In this document: positions 1-8,534 of the stretch, in pieces
Layout of the letters: each line of letters begins with the position of its first letter
Position numbering within the stretch: position 1 is the first letter of the stretch
Assembly: GCA_026981655.1 (NCBI GenBank)
Contig: JALSIJ010000017.1
Span: 1 to 32,840, forward strand
Reading direction: 5' to 3'
DNA from: Rhizobiaceae bacterium
Lineage (GTDB): Bacteria; Pseudomonadota; Alphaproteobacteria; Rhizobiales; Rhizobiaceae
Length of the DNA stretch: 32,840 bases
Made by a program: the position numbers and the translations under genes
The notes under the pieces: model-generated
Databases searched by the model: none
The model's input: only the letters and a program-made list of their open reading frames with translations
Told to the model about the DNA's origin: nothing

Positions 1-1
1 C

Positions 2-91
2 GATGTTGTGGTCACCCGCGATCCCGCCCATATGTTACCCGCAGTCGACAACCGCACGGTCAAGGTCAAAAAAGGCGACCGGGTGGCTTAG
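2..91 (+). CDS. C-terminal fragment of an unidentified protein
   Basis: An open frame enters from the left edge and ends at a TAG at 89-91, giving 29 residues that begin DVVVTRDPAHMLPAVDN and end KVKKGDRVA. The amino-acid mix looks like real coding sequence rather than chance. The ending, with a short strand-like NRTVKVKKGDRVA, resembles the C-terminus of amidohydrolase-type enzymes, where the last residues return to the small beta domain. The neighbouring genes encode amidohydrolases, so this is plausible, but it is an inference from a very short piece. Its 3' end overlaps the 3' end of the oppositely oriented ATPase gene by 26 bases. Confidence 0.45.
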   Translation, partial: DVVVTRDPAHMLPAVDNRTVKVKKGDRVA

Positions 92-1289
92 AGGGATAGA
101 CTTCCTGCATAAACTCTTCTTGACGACGTAAAAACCTGCCAAACAATGGGACTGCAAACGAGTATTTCCCATGACGGTTCTTATATATCAATCCACGTTC
201 TGCTAATTTTGACAGCATTTGATTCACATGACTGCTACCAAATGGCTTTGATAGCGATTGAGATTCAGAGACGATGTCTTGAACTGAAAACTCTGAATCT
301 GAATTATTCAATTTTGCAATTACGCATAACAACTCTCTCTGCCTATCAGAAACTCTCGCCCATCGACCTGCAAAAAAATCTGTATCTAACTTAACGACAA
401 TGTCATCAATCGGAATACTTGCCTTATCATTTTGTATCCAAATATCGAATATTTCCCTGCAGATAAATTGAATAAAATAAGGATACCCTCCAGAAACATC
501 ACATATTAAAAGTATAGATTCATCAGTAGGTTTTATTGGGTACTCAGAAGATTCGAGTGGTTTCACAATTGCCTTTTTACTACTATCAGCATCAAGTTGG
601 TCTAAAAACACAACCCTAAACATTCGTTCAGCATAGGTTCTCGCTTCGACTAACTTTGGAAAGAGTGTCGGCAGTCCTACTAGAACCAACATAAACGGAA
701 TATTTTTTCGCTGAATTGACTGAAATACATCCAGCAATACCGATAACGGGTATTGATCTTTTGCGGCATTATCAGATAAATTTTGAGCCTCATCATATGC
801 AAAAATTATTCTATTTCGTTCCGCAGGCAAAAATGAATACACAAATTCAAGGACCCCCTTTAATTTGTCAGAAGTTAATCCGGGTATATTTTCATATATC
901 TGTTTGAGAACATCAAATCCAAGTTTAACCGAAACCTTCTCTGGAAATGACGTAAAACCGACAATAGGCCTTTGATGCTCTTCAACAACGATTGATGAAG
1001 TAAATACCGAAATATCGGTTAAAATTCTTAGAGCTAGATTATCCTCACTAACACTCACTGTTTCAGAGAGATCTGAGCCTGCCCATATCCAACCGTTTTT
1101 GCTTGCCATTGGTCGAAACTCTTCTGACAAAACAGTTTTTCCAACACCTCGTAATCCAGTTAATACCATATTCTCCAGTATTACGTCCTGGTCTAGAAGT
1201 CGTTCAAATTCCGCTTTTTCTCGTTCTCTTCCAGCCAAGTAAGGTGGCCTGTGACCTGCACCAGGTCGATATGGATTTGATAATGCCAT
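66..1289 (-). CDS. AAA/STAND-like ATP-binding protein, probably acquired
   Basis: A 407-residue P-loop ATPase. The Walker A motif GLRGVGKT lies near residues 45-52. A Walker B-like stretch IIFAYDEAQ lies near residues 160-170. The C-terminal third looks like a winged-helix domain (residues ~315-390: QRELLCVIAKL, then SKPFGSSHVNQMLSKLAERGLIYK). This layout is seen in Orc1/Cdc6-like and archaeal-ATPase-like STAND proteins of bacteria, often found as single accessory genes. The actual role is unknown; regulation or defence are possible. The start is an ATG at 1289. The gene is visibly richer in A/T than its neighbours, with many AAT, ATA and TTA codons. It fits tightly between the end of the FAD oxidase gene and the end of a plus-strand gene. 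Both points suggest horizontal transfer. Confidence 0.75.
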   Translation of the reverse strand: MALSNPYRPGAGHRPPYLAGREREKAEFERLLDQDVILENMVLTGLRGVGKTVLSEEFRPMASKNGWIWAGSDLSETVSVSEDNLALRILTDISVFTSSIVVEEHQRPIVGFTSFPEKVSVKLGFDVLKQIYENIPGLTSDKLKGVLEFVYSFLPAERNRIIFAYDEAQNLSDNAAKDQYPLSVLLDVFQSIQRKNIPFMLVLVGLPTLFPKLVEARTYAERMFRVVFLDQLDADSSKKAIVKPLESSEYPIKPTDESILLICDVSGGYPYFIQFICREIFDIWIQNDKASIPIDDIVVKLDTDFFAGRWARVSDRQRELLCVIAKLNNSDSEFSVQDIVSESQSLSKPFGSSHVNQMLSKLAERGLIYKNRHGKYSFAVPLFGRFLRRQEEFMQEVYPSKPPGRLF

Positions 1290-1369
1290 TTTGTGCTCTC
1301 ATCAGCTTTTGCCTAAATATTCATTGTCTAATAGCATATTCTATAAATTTAGTAAACTTTATAAATTTA
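1290..1369 (-). promoter_or_regulatory. AT-rich upstream region of the ATPase gene with a 10-bp direct repeat
   Basis: The word TATAAATTTA occurs at 1342-1351 and again at 1360-1369, 18 bases apart start to start, just upstream of the minus-strand ATPase gene. The second copy overlaps the stop codon of the FAD oxidase gene. The stretch probably contains the ATPase promoter, with several TATA-like words on the minus strand. The repeat could be an operator or simply AT-rich sequence carried in with the gene. Confidence 0.35.
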
Positions 1370-2743
1370 CACAATGCCATATTCAGCCAAAACCTGTTCA
1401 GCTTCCTGCTGGCTGGTTTTGCCGGGGTTCATCAAATTATGTGGATCGGCCTCGGCCTTAAATGCCATTTGCACCGGATCAATCACCTTCATCCCGCCCT
1501 CGGCAATGGTGTAAACATGGGCATCGAACACCCCGCAACCAAGCTCCTCAAACCGGCCAGAAATTTCATATAACCGTTCCTTAGTGGTAAACTTCACCAG
1601 CGGCAGGGCAAACAATTGATAGTCCCCACGCTCGCGGGCAAATTCATGGTGCAGATAAAGTTCATCACCAAACTCCGCCATGATTTGCTCATCAATTGAG
1701 GCCTGATAGGGTTGCGGATAGGCAATCTGCAAATAGGTCCATGAACGATCCGATTGCAACGCCATCAGCGTGGTATGGTTCCATGAACATTCATAAGTTG
1801 GCGTGATACCGGCAGATTTAAGATCCGCCTCATTGATCATCAAAGAGACCTCGCCGCCACAGGCTTTGGCATCCTGCTTAAGTGGCTCAATGGTCTTTGG
1901 TCCGACCATGACGAAAACCGCATGTTTATCCGGCGGAAAATAATCCTTCAGATCACGATAGAAAGGCGAAAATCTCTTATCCACTACCGAGATCAGATAA
2001 ATATCATAATCTTCACGACAAAGCGTTTCGCCAAAACGCACGCCCTCGCCATATTCATCAAATAATATAATACCATGATGCCAGTCGACAGCGGGCTGCA
2101 AAGCCAGTTCAAGCTCGGTGATAATGCCATTGGTGCCATAGGCATGATGGGCCTTTTGAATATCACTTCCCTCAAGCGTGATGATTTTGGGCTCTTCTTC
2201 AAGTGTTACGATGCGCAACGAACGAACATTGCCATCATCGCGCAACACCCCGTGGCGCACGGAACCAATGCCACCGGAACCACCGGCAATAAAGCCGCCA
2301 ATCGTTGCCTGCGAACGGGTCGATGGCCACATCAGCAATTCCTGCCCCTGTTTGTGAACCTCAATATCAAGATCTTCGATCAGCATGCCCGCCTCAACCC
2401 GCACAAAGCCATCGCCAATTTCTTTGATCTTATTCACCTTGGTAATGTCCAGCACGATGCCGCCAACCAGAGGCACCGCCTGCCCGTAATTACCCGTGCC
2501 ACCACCGCGCAGGGTGACCGGCACTTTCCATTTGGCACATGCGGCAGTGACCTTGATAATTTCCGCCTCGCTGGCAGGAACCACGACCATATGGGCATGG
2601 GATTTTTTCAAAATCTCGTTGAGTATCGGGCTGTACCAGAAATAATCGCGAGATTTTAGCTTAACCCGCTGCGGGTTATCTATGATTTTGATCCCCTCAA
2701 TATCGCTCTGAAACCCATCCCAGTTAATCTCTTTTACAGCCAT
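1367..2743 (-). CDS. FAD-linked oxidase / GlcD-type FAD-binding dehydrogenase
   Basis: A 458-residue cytoplasmic flavoenzyme of the PCMH/FAD_binding_4 type (GlcD, vanillyl-alcohol oxidase and D-lactate dehydrogenase relatives). The FAD-binding half covers roughly residues 45-225. It shows PVTLRGGGTGNYGQA near residue 75 (pyrophosphate-binding loop) and a second Gly-rich segment GGFIAGGSGGIGSVRHG near residue 150. The C-terminal half ends with DPHNLMNPGK, the usual signature of this family (typically PxxxMNPGK). The start ATG has a strong Shine-Dalgarno-like GAGGAGTAGGAT upstream. The gene lies 12 bases after the amidohydrolase gene and is the last gene of the catabolic operon. It probably oxidises a hydroxy or amino carbon of a pathway intermediate; the substrate is not visible from sequence. 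Confidence 0.88.
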   Translation of the reverse strand: MAVKEINWDGFQSDIEGIKIIDNPQRVKLKSRDYFWYSPILNEILKKSHAHMVVVPASEAEIIKVTAACAKWKVPVTLRGGGTGNYGQAVPLVGGIVLDITKVNKIKEIGDGFVRVEAGMLIEDLDIEVHKQGQELLMWPSTRSQATIGGFIAGGSGGIGSVRHGVLRDDGNVRSLRIVTLEEEPKIITLEGSDIQKAHHAYGTNGIITELELALQPAVDWHHGIILFDEYGEGVRFGETLCREDYDIYLISVVDKRFSPFYRDLKDYFPPDKHAVFVMVGPKTIEPLKQDAKACGGEVSLMINEADLKSAGITPTYECSWNHTTLMALQSDRSWTYLQIAYPQPYQASIDEQIMAEFGDELYLHHEFARERGDYQLFALPLVKFTTKERLYEISGRFEELGCGVFDAHVYTIAEGGMKVIDPVQMAFKAEADPHNLMNPGKTSQQEAEQVLAEYGIV

Positions 2744-2755
2744 TTATCCTACTCC

Positions 2756-4051
2756 TCACCCGTTCAATTCACGGTAATCCGGCAGCTTTTCATCCAGCCA
2801 GCAACCATTTCTGATAACAATTCTCAGTGTTTCACCGCGCGCGCTCAATTCTCCGCTTGTGCGGGCAGAAAACAACACCAGATCAGCCGGCGCACCTTTT
2901 GTAATATCGCCTTGCCAATCAAGCCCCATCGAATGGGCCGGATTTTTGGTCACAAGGGCAGCCCAGTCCCGCCCCGGCTCATCCAGATGACCAATCTGCG
3001 CCCCGAGATTTAAAACCGCCATCGGATCAAATTCACCAAAGGCGCAAAATCCATCGCGAACATTGTCCGCCCCAAACGAGACGACCGCGCCCTCATCGCT
3101 TAAATGGCCAACCGGGGTCATGCCACGCAATTGCGGCAGGCCATTGCTTTCGCGCCCCTGCAGATAAAGATTGGTCACCGGTAGTGAGACAAAATGCAAG
3201 CCAGCCTCGAGCGAGCGGTCGATCACCCGCTTGCGACGTTCCTCATCATAGGAATTAAGCGCTACACAATGGCCACACAAAACCTTGCCGGTAAATCTGG
3301 TCGCGAGCGTTACTTCAGCAACCGCATTCAGCCCGTCGAGCGATGCATCCAGCCCCTCATCCACATGCAAATCAATATCCCAGCCCTGCGCATTGGCATG
3401 TTCAAAAATCGGCGTTAAGCGGTTCTGCAAATCGCTTTGATCGTAGATAAACAAGCCTAAAACACCCTGTTTTGCAGCCACTTCATAAATACGCCTGCAA
3501 AACTCTACCTCATCAAAATGAACGATACTGGCAAGCGGCGATAATTGCAGATCGACCCTTTCCGTATAGGATTGGATAAATTCGCTCATCACCCCCCAGA
3601 TAAAATCAGAGGTATCAGGATTAAAATCCACATGGCTGCGCATCGCCCGCACGCCACTGGCAAAGGCGGATTTCAGAGAAAATTCAACACGTGCAGACAA
3701 GCTTTCCGCCGTCCAGCTTTTCTTGTTTTCCGCCATTGCGGCAATTGCATCCAGCAAATTGCACGGGGGAAAATCTGCAAAGGCCGTCACATGGGCCTTG
3801 TCCAGATGGGTATGGCAATCAACCAGCCCGGAATAAAGAATGCCCTTATCCGCATCAACATATTCAATGCTGTCGGCAGGCATTTTCCCAACCGGAGCAA
3901 CGGCAGCAATATTTCCATTTTCAATCAGAATATCAGCTTCGCACCAACCATTGCTGCCCGGTTCAAGTGACGATAGCGCAGGCGGAATGCGCACATTACC
4001 AAGCACATAATGCTGACTGTTACCAGGAGATGGAAGCCAATGATCGCGCAA
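2756..4051 (-). CDS. Amidohydrolase, cytosine-deaminase / AtzC-like
   Basis: A 431-residue metal-dependent hydrolase of the amidohydrolase superfamily. The metal-binding HxH motif is in DCHTHLDKAHV (residues ~78-88). Further conserved segments are MRSHVDFN (~140), LHVDEGLD (~230), a GHCVAL metal-ligand His (~262) and SFGADNVRD with the catalytic Asp (~327). This order is that of cytosine deaminase CodA and N-isopropylammelide hydrolase AtzC, which deaminate or hydrolyse ring carbons of N-heterocycles. The start is an uncommon TTG at 4051, 3 bases after the creatininase stop. No ATG in frame lies before the catalytic HxH, so TTG is the only sensible choice and translation is probably coupled. 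Substrate specificity is not resolved. Confidence 0.87.
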   Translation of the reverse strand: MRDHWLPSPGNSQHYVLGNVRIPPALSSLEPGSNGWCEADILIENGNIAAVAPVGKMPADSIEYVDADKGILYSGLVDCHTHLDKAHVTAFADFPPCNLLDAIAAMAENKKSWTAESLSARVEFSLKSAFASGVRAMRSHVDFNPDTSDFIWGVMSEFIQSYTERVDLQLSPLASIVHFDEVEFCRRIYEVAAKQGVLGLFIYDQSDLQNRLTPIFEHANAQGWDIDLHVDEGLDASLDGLNAVAEVTLATRFTGKVLCGHCVALNSYDEERRKRVIDRSLEAGLHFVSLPVTNLYLQGRESNGLPQLRGMTPVGHLSDEGAVVSFGADNVRDGFCAFGEFDPMAVLNLGAQIGHLDEPGRDWAALVTKNPAHSMGLDWQGDITKGAPADLVLFSARTSGELSARGETLRIVIRNGCWLDEKLPDYRELNG

Positions 4052-4054
4052 TTG

Positions 4055-4867
4055 CTACACCCGCCGACTTAGATCATAGGCATGAACTTCATGCAGCATT
4101 TCAACAAACCGCTCGGCAACAAAATCAATCGCGGCCTTGCCGGTTTCACGCGTGGCTTTTGTCGCATCTCCGCAGGCACCATGCGGGTTTAGATCGCCGA
4201 CTTTCCAGCCCAGTTTTCCACCCGGCCCAAGCCCCAGATGTCTTGTATCTGCATTGAGGTCTTCAATATGCGATTTGAAATTCTGCGCCTTGTCCATATG
4301 GCATTTGCTTTCGTGCAAATGCAGCATCATTGATGTCTCCAGCTCTCCAGCATGAATACCATGCTTGCTTTCATGCTCCGAGATCAATCCATCCGGCAGG
4401 CCAAGGCCAAACCAGTTGCAGGAAATGGTCAAAAGATCGTGCTTCACCCGCAAATCCCGTGCGACAATATCCATCGGCGCCACCTGCCCGCCATGGCTGT
4501 TAAAAAACACCAGCCGACGAACACCGGCTGAAGCAACGCATTCGCCAATCTCCATCCACATGGCAATCAGGGTTTGAGTAGAAAATGATAACGAGCCGGG
4601 AAAATCCAGATGCTCAGTGCTTTTTCCAATTGGCATGGTCGGCAAAAACAGTACAGGCACCGAGGCCTCCACCAGCAATTCAGCGGTTTTGGCAACCAGC
4701 CCGCGATTAATGTCGGTATCAACAGAAAGCGGTAGATGCGGGCCATGTTGCTCAATCGCCCCGATAGGCAACACGGCAACAGGGTCTTGTTTCACCAGTT
4801 CGGCCAATTGTTGGCTGGAATGATTGGCCCAATAAAATCTATTTGTCTTGGCATTATCCATGATCAC
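4055..4867 (-). CDS. Creatininase-family amidohydrolase
   Basis: A 270-residue enzyme of the creatininase family, whose members hydrolyse cyclic or formyl amides (creatinine amidohydrolase, FAPy deformylase ArfB, mycofactocin MftE). The metal-site segment GAIEQHGPHLPLSVDTD covers residues ~36-52, with Glu39, His41 and Asp50/52 as expected ligands. FFNSHGGQ (~121-128) and HAGELETS (~172-179) provide the remaining ligands and catalytic residues. Length is normal for the family. The start is either GTG at 4867, which overlaps the nucleotidase stop by 4 bases, or ATG at 4861 two codons later. Both imply coupling to the upstream gene. Next to a cytosine-deaminase-like enzyme it probably opens a ring or removes an amide from the same substrate. 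Confidence 0.88.
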   Translation of the reverse strand: MIMDNAKTNRFYWANHSSQQLAELVKQDPVAVLPIGAIEQHGPHLPLSVDTDINRGLVAKTAELLVEASVPVLFLPTMPIGKSTEHLDFPGSLSFSTQTLIAMWMEIGECVASAGVRRLVFFNSHGGQVAPMDIVARDLRVKHDLLTISCNWFGLGLPDGLISEHESKHGIHAGELETSMMLHLHESKCHMDKAQNFKSHIEDLNADTRHLGLGPGGKLGWKVGDLNPHGACGDATKATRETGKAAIDFVAERFVEMLHEVHAYDLSRRV

Positions 4868-6765
4868 GCGGCCTCGCTTTCAGTTTGCATCAGTTTCAAT
4901 CGACCATCGATATAATCACGGTCTTCCAGATGTTTGGCTGCCAGGATAAATGCTGAAATCTGATTTCGGTATATCAGCCCGGTATTGGTCGCGGGCAATT
5001 GACGCATATCAAATCCGGCCAGATTTCCCGGCACGCCACCGCTTATAGTCTCCCCATTCCAGCGCTCACCAAAAGCTCCTAATGCCAGATAGGTTGGCAT
5101 GGCGATCTTGAATTTGGTGGACTGAAGTGAGGCAATCGACTGCCCATTAACTTCAATCGAAACGGCCTTTGCCGCAGCAGCAGAATTACCCAGATCAATA
5201 GAATAACGAATATGACTGGATGCGTGGGTAAACCCGCGCGGCAAAAAGCCTGAATAGTCCGTCTCGGCAATTTCTTCCGGGCGTAAAATTCGCTTTGCGT
5301 TGTTTTGCAAAATCGCCTCAAGCTCAGCCCCACTCATGGTGACGATATAGATCTGATCCGCATAGGGCATAACATCGAACCATGCGCCTTGGCTTAGGCT
5401 GCCCTTTTCTATGCCCGCCAGCGCCGTTGCGCCATTTAACAGGCAAAAATCCACTCCATATTGCGCCTCATCCATACGAGTGTAAATCGCATCGCACATG
5501 AAATTTAATAGAGCGGATTCACCCGAATAACGATCAAGTTCAGCAGATTCATAAGAAAGCGCATTGGTTGAAACCGTTGCGATTTCGCGGGTCAGACTAT
5601 CCTCAATCCGGTTGATCAACGGGGTGATATGAGCGTTTTCAAACGCCGCATCAAAATCACCATCATTTTGCCCGTTTGCGCCGACATTTTCCACGATCGG
5701 GTGCAGGCAGACCTTGCCAATTTCGCAATTACGTTGCGCATCAAAAGCAAGGCTCACCTCACCAATAAACTGCCCCTTGCCGCCCGCCTGCAATACCGGC
5801 ACACCGGCAATAATATTGGCATCTTCAAGCAAATTTTCATTGATGACGGTGTGGGTATGAGCACCCAGAATGAATGTCGGTTTCTTGCTAATAATTCGCG
5901 CTGCCCTGGCAAGGGCAAAATCGGCCTCACCAATATCACGTACAGCTGACGCCTTGCCGCTTTTGTGTTCGCCATCCCCATAGCCACAATGGGAAAGAAT
6001 GAAAACCGCGTCCACCAATGCGGCGAGTGTCGGCATAAGGTTTGTCAGCACATCCACCGGGCTGGCAACCGCAAGGCCGGGGTCTCCCGGCTGCCCTACC
6101 TTGGTTTCCACCTTTGTGGTAAGCCCGATCATGCCAATGCGCAGGCCTTTAACAACCGCAATGGCTGCTGGAAAATAGTCCCGCCCCGGCTCCAGATGAC
6201 TGGAAGAATGCACATTGGCACTTAGAATCGGAAACTGAGCATCTTGCCGTATCCCCTTGGCCAATAACAAGGATCCCCGATCAAACTCATGATTGCCAAG
6301 TACGGAACAATCAACCCCGGCAGCGGAATAAACCCGGTAGGCCGGGGATGCAATAAACTGATCCTCATTCCAGCCAAGCAATTCATCAAAACCTGTACCC
6401 GTATGATCGTCACCGATGGAAAGAAACAGCACCGCTTCATTCTCGCTTGCTGATTTTCGGGCATCCGATACCCGCTTCACCATTTGTGAAAACCGGTGCG
6501 TTCCTTTTGTTTTACCCGAAAGGTCGGTCAGATGATTGTGCAAATCATTGAAATGAAACACCCGCAAGTGAACATCTTGTTTGCTTGAAACAGATGGCGG
6601 CACATCATCATCTGAAAATGCGATAATGCTCGATACGGTTCCGGAAACACAATCACCATCGAGCAAATAAAGCTGTTCAATCCCGCCATAAGCCTCCGCT
6701 CTGGCAATGCGCAAAGTACCCGCCACCAGATCGTCTTTCTGCCCTATGATTACACGCTCAGGCAC
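4864..6765 (-). CDS. UshA/5'-nucleotidase-family metallophosphoesterase without a signal peptide
   Basis: A 633-residue protein with the two-domain layout of 5'-nucleotidases. The calcineurin-like phosphoesterase domain (~67-340) shows FNDLHNH (D74, H76), SIGDD (~116-120), LGNHEFD (~156-162), LSHCGYGD (~257-264) and GAHTHTV (~301-307), so all metal-ligand motifs are intact. The 5'-nucleotidase C-terminal domain follows (~375-590), with LLNGATAL and GFLPRGF-type segments. UshA relatives are normally exported, but this N-terminus (MPERVIIGQKDDLVAG) has no hydrophobic segment, so it appears cytoplasmic. The ~65 residues before the phosphoesterase domain are unexplained. The start is GTG at 6765 with AAAGGAAAAGAT upstream. 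It may dephosphorylate a nucleotide-like intermediate. Confidence 0.87.
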   Translation of the reverse strand: MPERVIIGQKDDLVAGTLRIARAEAYGGIEQLYLLDGDCVSGTVSSIIAFSDDDVPPSVSSKQDVHLRVFHFNDLHNHLTDLSGKTKGTHRFSQMVKRVSDARKSASENEAVLFLSIGDDHTGTGFDELLGWNEDQFIASPAYRVYSAAGVDCSVLGNHEFDRGSLLLAKGIRQDAQFPILSANVHSSSHLEPGRDYFPAAIAVVKGLRIGMIGLTTKVETKVGQPGDPGLAVASPVDVLTNLMPTLAALVDAVFILSHCGYGDGEHKSGKASAVRDIGEADFALARAARIISKKPTFILGAHTHTVINENLLEDANIIAGVPVLQAGGKGQFIGEVSLAFDAQRNCEIGKVCLHPIVENVGANGQNDGDFDAAFENAHITPLINRIEDSLTREIATVSTNALSYESAELDRYSGESALLNFMCDAIYTRMDEAQYGVDFCLLNGATALAGIEKGSLSQGAWFDVMPYADQIYIVTMSGAELEAILQNNAKRILRPEEIAETDYSGFLPRGFTHASSHIRYSIDLGNSAAAAKAVSIEVNGQSIASLQSTKFKIAMPTYLALGAFGERWNGETISGGVPGNLAGFDMRQLPATNTGLIYRNQISAFILAAKHLEDRDYIDGRLKLMQTESEAA

Positions 6766-6801
6766 ATCTTTTCCTTTGCCGATATTATTGCGAAAGGCCC
6801 G

Positions 6802-7653
6802 CTAAATTTCTCGCTTAACGGCACTTTCATGCCATTTATGCAGAAACAGCCAGGAGAGGAATGTCATGAACATAAAGATCAAAACGCCAGTCACCGAAAT
6901 CAGTATAATAGCTGCAAACATGCGCGGAATATTAAGCCGATAACTCGCTTCAAGAATTCTGAAGGCAAGGCCGGAACCAACGCCGCCGGAACCTGCCACA
7001 AATTCGGCAACAATCGCGCCGATAAGCGAAAGACCACCGGCAATTTTCAAACCGCCCAAAAAGAACGGCAATGCAGATGGGAGGCGCAAAAACCGAAGGG
7101 TCTGCCAACGGCTGGCGCCGTAAAGTTTCATCATATCACGTAAATTATGATCGGCTGAATTCAGCCCCATTGTGGTATTGGAAAGAATGGGGAAAAAAGC
7201 CACGATCCATGCGCAAATAAGCAGGCCTGCAAATTTCGATTCCACATAGATAAAAATCAACGGTGCAATTACGATAATCGGCGTGACCTGCAAAATTACT
7301 GCATAGGGGAAAAACGTCATCTCAATCCATTTGGACTGCGCAAATAAAACCGCCAGACCAACACCGCCGACAATGGCGATCGCCAATGCTGAAAATGTGA
7401 TCAGCAAGGTTGTGCCAAGCGAGCCAATCAGCAGGCTCCAGTCTGTTATAAGAGAATCCAACACCCTGCCCGGACGTGGAATGATATAATGGGGAATATC
7501 ATTCCACACACACAATCTGTCCCAGGCGACAATTGACAAGACCACAACAATCAGAGGCAGTAGCCAGCGACCTATTTTTTCTCGTTTTAGTGCTTGCGCC
7601 TTGCGCATTTCCACCGGGTCGATGTCAATCTCTTCTATTGGCGTATCGCTCAT
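6802..7653 (-). CDS. ABC transporter permease, SsuC/TauC/ThiX-like
   Basis: A 283-residue inner-membrane permease with about six hydrophobic segments. It has a short charged cytoplasmic N-terminus and the EAA loop YGASRWQTLRFLRLPSALP (~180-198), followed by LGGLKIAGG, which contacts the ATPase. The family (BPD_transp_1, SsuC/TauC type) imports sulfonates, nitrate or pyrimidine-related compounds with an NMT1/THI5-like binding protein. The start ATG at 7653 shares one base with the TAA stop of the upstream ATPase gene, so the two are translationally coupled. The nucleotidase gene follows after 36 bases. The substrate is probably the compound degraded by the downstream enzymes. Confidence 0.92.
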   Translation of the reverse strand: MSDTPIEEIDIDPVEMRKAQALKREKIGRWLLPLIVVVLSIVAWDRLCVWNDIPHYIIPRPGRVLDSLITDWSLLIGSLGTTLLITFSALAIAIVGGVGLAVLFAQSKWIEMTFFPYAVILQVTPIIVIAPLIFIYVESKFAGLLICAWIVAFFPILSNTTMGLNSADHNLRDMMKLYGASRWQTLRFLRLPSALPFFLGGLKIAGGLSLIGAIVAEFVAGSGGVGSGLAFRILEASYRLNIPRMFAAIILISVTGVLIFMFMTFLSWLFLHKWHESAVKREI

Positions 7654-8438
7654 TACAGATGATCTCCTGCATCCATTGCCGAATGAAGTGCATTAGAAGC
7701 TTCACGGCAATATCCATTATAGGCGGTCGAAGTCCGAAACTCGTCGTCACGCGGATAAGGCGCGCCCACATCAATATCTTCAACCACCCGGCCCGGCCGC
7801 GCTGCCATAACCACAATACGGCTGGACAGATAGGCACTTTCAAACACCGAATGGGTGACAAAAATCACCGTCCAGTTGAATTTCTCCCAAAGTCCCAGAA
7901 GGTCGTTATTCAATTTAAACCGGGTAATCTCGTCCAGAGCTGCAAATGGTTCATCCATCAGCAACAGTTTGGGTCTGGTAATCAGCGCACGCGCGATAGA
8001 CACCCGCATTTTCATGCCGCCGGAAAGCTCGCGCGGGTAAGAACTGGCAAAATCATGCAGCCCAACCATATCCAGCGCCTCTTCAACACGCTCTTTCGCA
8101 TTTGAACGCGAAATACCTTTTAATCGCAGCGGCAGCCATACATTTTCAAATACCGTCGCCCACTGCATCAGCGTTGGTTCCTGAAACACAAACGAGATCT
8201 CGCAATCCGGCCGACCAAGGTTGTCGACATTGGACGTTGGCCAATTGACCCGCCCGGTTGTAAGGTTACCCAACCCCGCAATTATTTTCAGCACGGTCGA
8301 TTTTCCGCAACCTGACGGCCCCAGAAGGCTAACAAAAGACCCCTGCTCAATGTCCATTGTCATCCCACGCAAAGCCACAGTGCCATTCGAGAAAGTCTTG
8401 CCAATCTGCTGTATAGACAGCAAAGGTGCCTCTTCCAT
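7653..8438 (-). CDS. ABC transporter ATP-binding protein, SsuB/TauB/ThiZ-like
   Basis: A 261-residue ABC ATPase that powers the adjacent permease. Visible motifs in order are Walker A GPSGCGKST, a Q-loop FVFQEPTLMQWATV, the signature LSGGMKMRVSIAR, Walker B LLLMDEPFAALDE and the switch His in FVTHSV. I chose the ATG at 8438 (MEEAPLLSIQQIG), preceded by TTGGGAAC, over a TTG 14 codons upstream (MWCPPFKIYQ), which has no homologous look. The 96-base gap to the binding-protein gene contains a GC-rich hairpin. Tail residues after the switch region (DVGAPYPRDDEFRTS) match the usual end of this subfamily. Confidence 0.93.
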   Translation of the reverse strand: MEEAPLLSIQQIGKTFSNGTVALRGMTMDIEQGSFVSLLGPSGCGKSTVLKIIAGLGNLTTGRVNWPTSNVDNLGRPDCEISFVFQEPTLMQWATVFENVWLPLRLKGISRSNAKERVEEALDMVGLHDFASSYPRELSGGMKMRVSIARALITRPKLLLMDEPFAALDEITRFKLNNDLLGLWEKFNWTVIFVTHSVFESAYLSSRIVVMAARPGRVVEDIDVGAPYPRDDEFRTSTAYNGYCREASNALHSAMDAGDHL

Positions 8439-8498
8439 ATTGTTCCCAACCTGATATATTTTGAAGGGCGGGCACCACAATTAGCACCCGCTCTCTTT

Positions 8499-8516
8499 AC
8501 CCGCTTATTGCGGGTT
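8499..8516. other. Intercistronic hairpin between binding-protein and ATPase genes
   Basis: A 6-bp stem ACCCGC/GCGGGT (8499-8504 and 8510-8515) encloses a 5-base loop. On the plus strand it is followed by TTATTTTTG, like an intrinsic terminator, but the operon is read on the minus strand, where no U-run follows. It therefore more likely acts as a 3'-stabilising stem-loop that raises binding-protein expression above that of the transporter genes, as known for many ABC importers. This role is inferred. Confidence 0.4.
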
Positions 8517-8534
8517 TATTTTTGAAATTACGGC

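Noticed and set aside
8438-8480. Upstream TTG start for the ABC ATPase
   Set aside because: It adds MWCPPFKIYQVGNN, which is unlike the family start and has no ribosome site; the ATG at 8438 is better placed.
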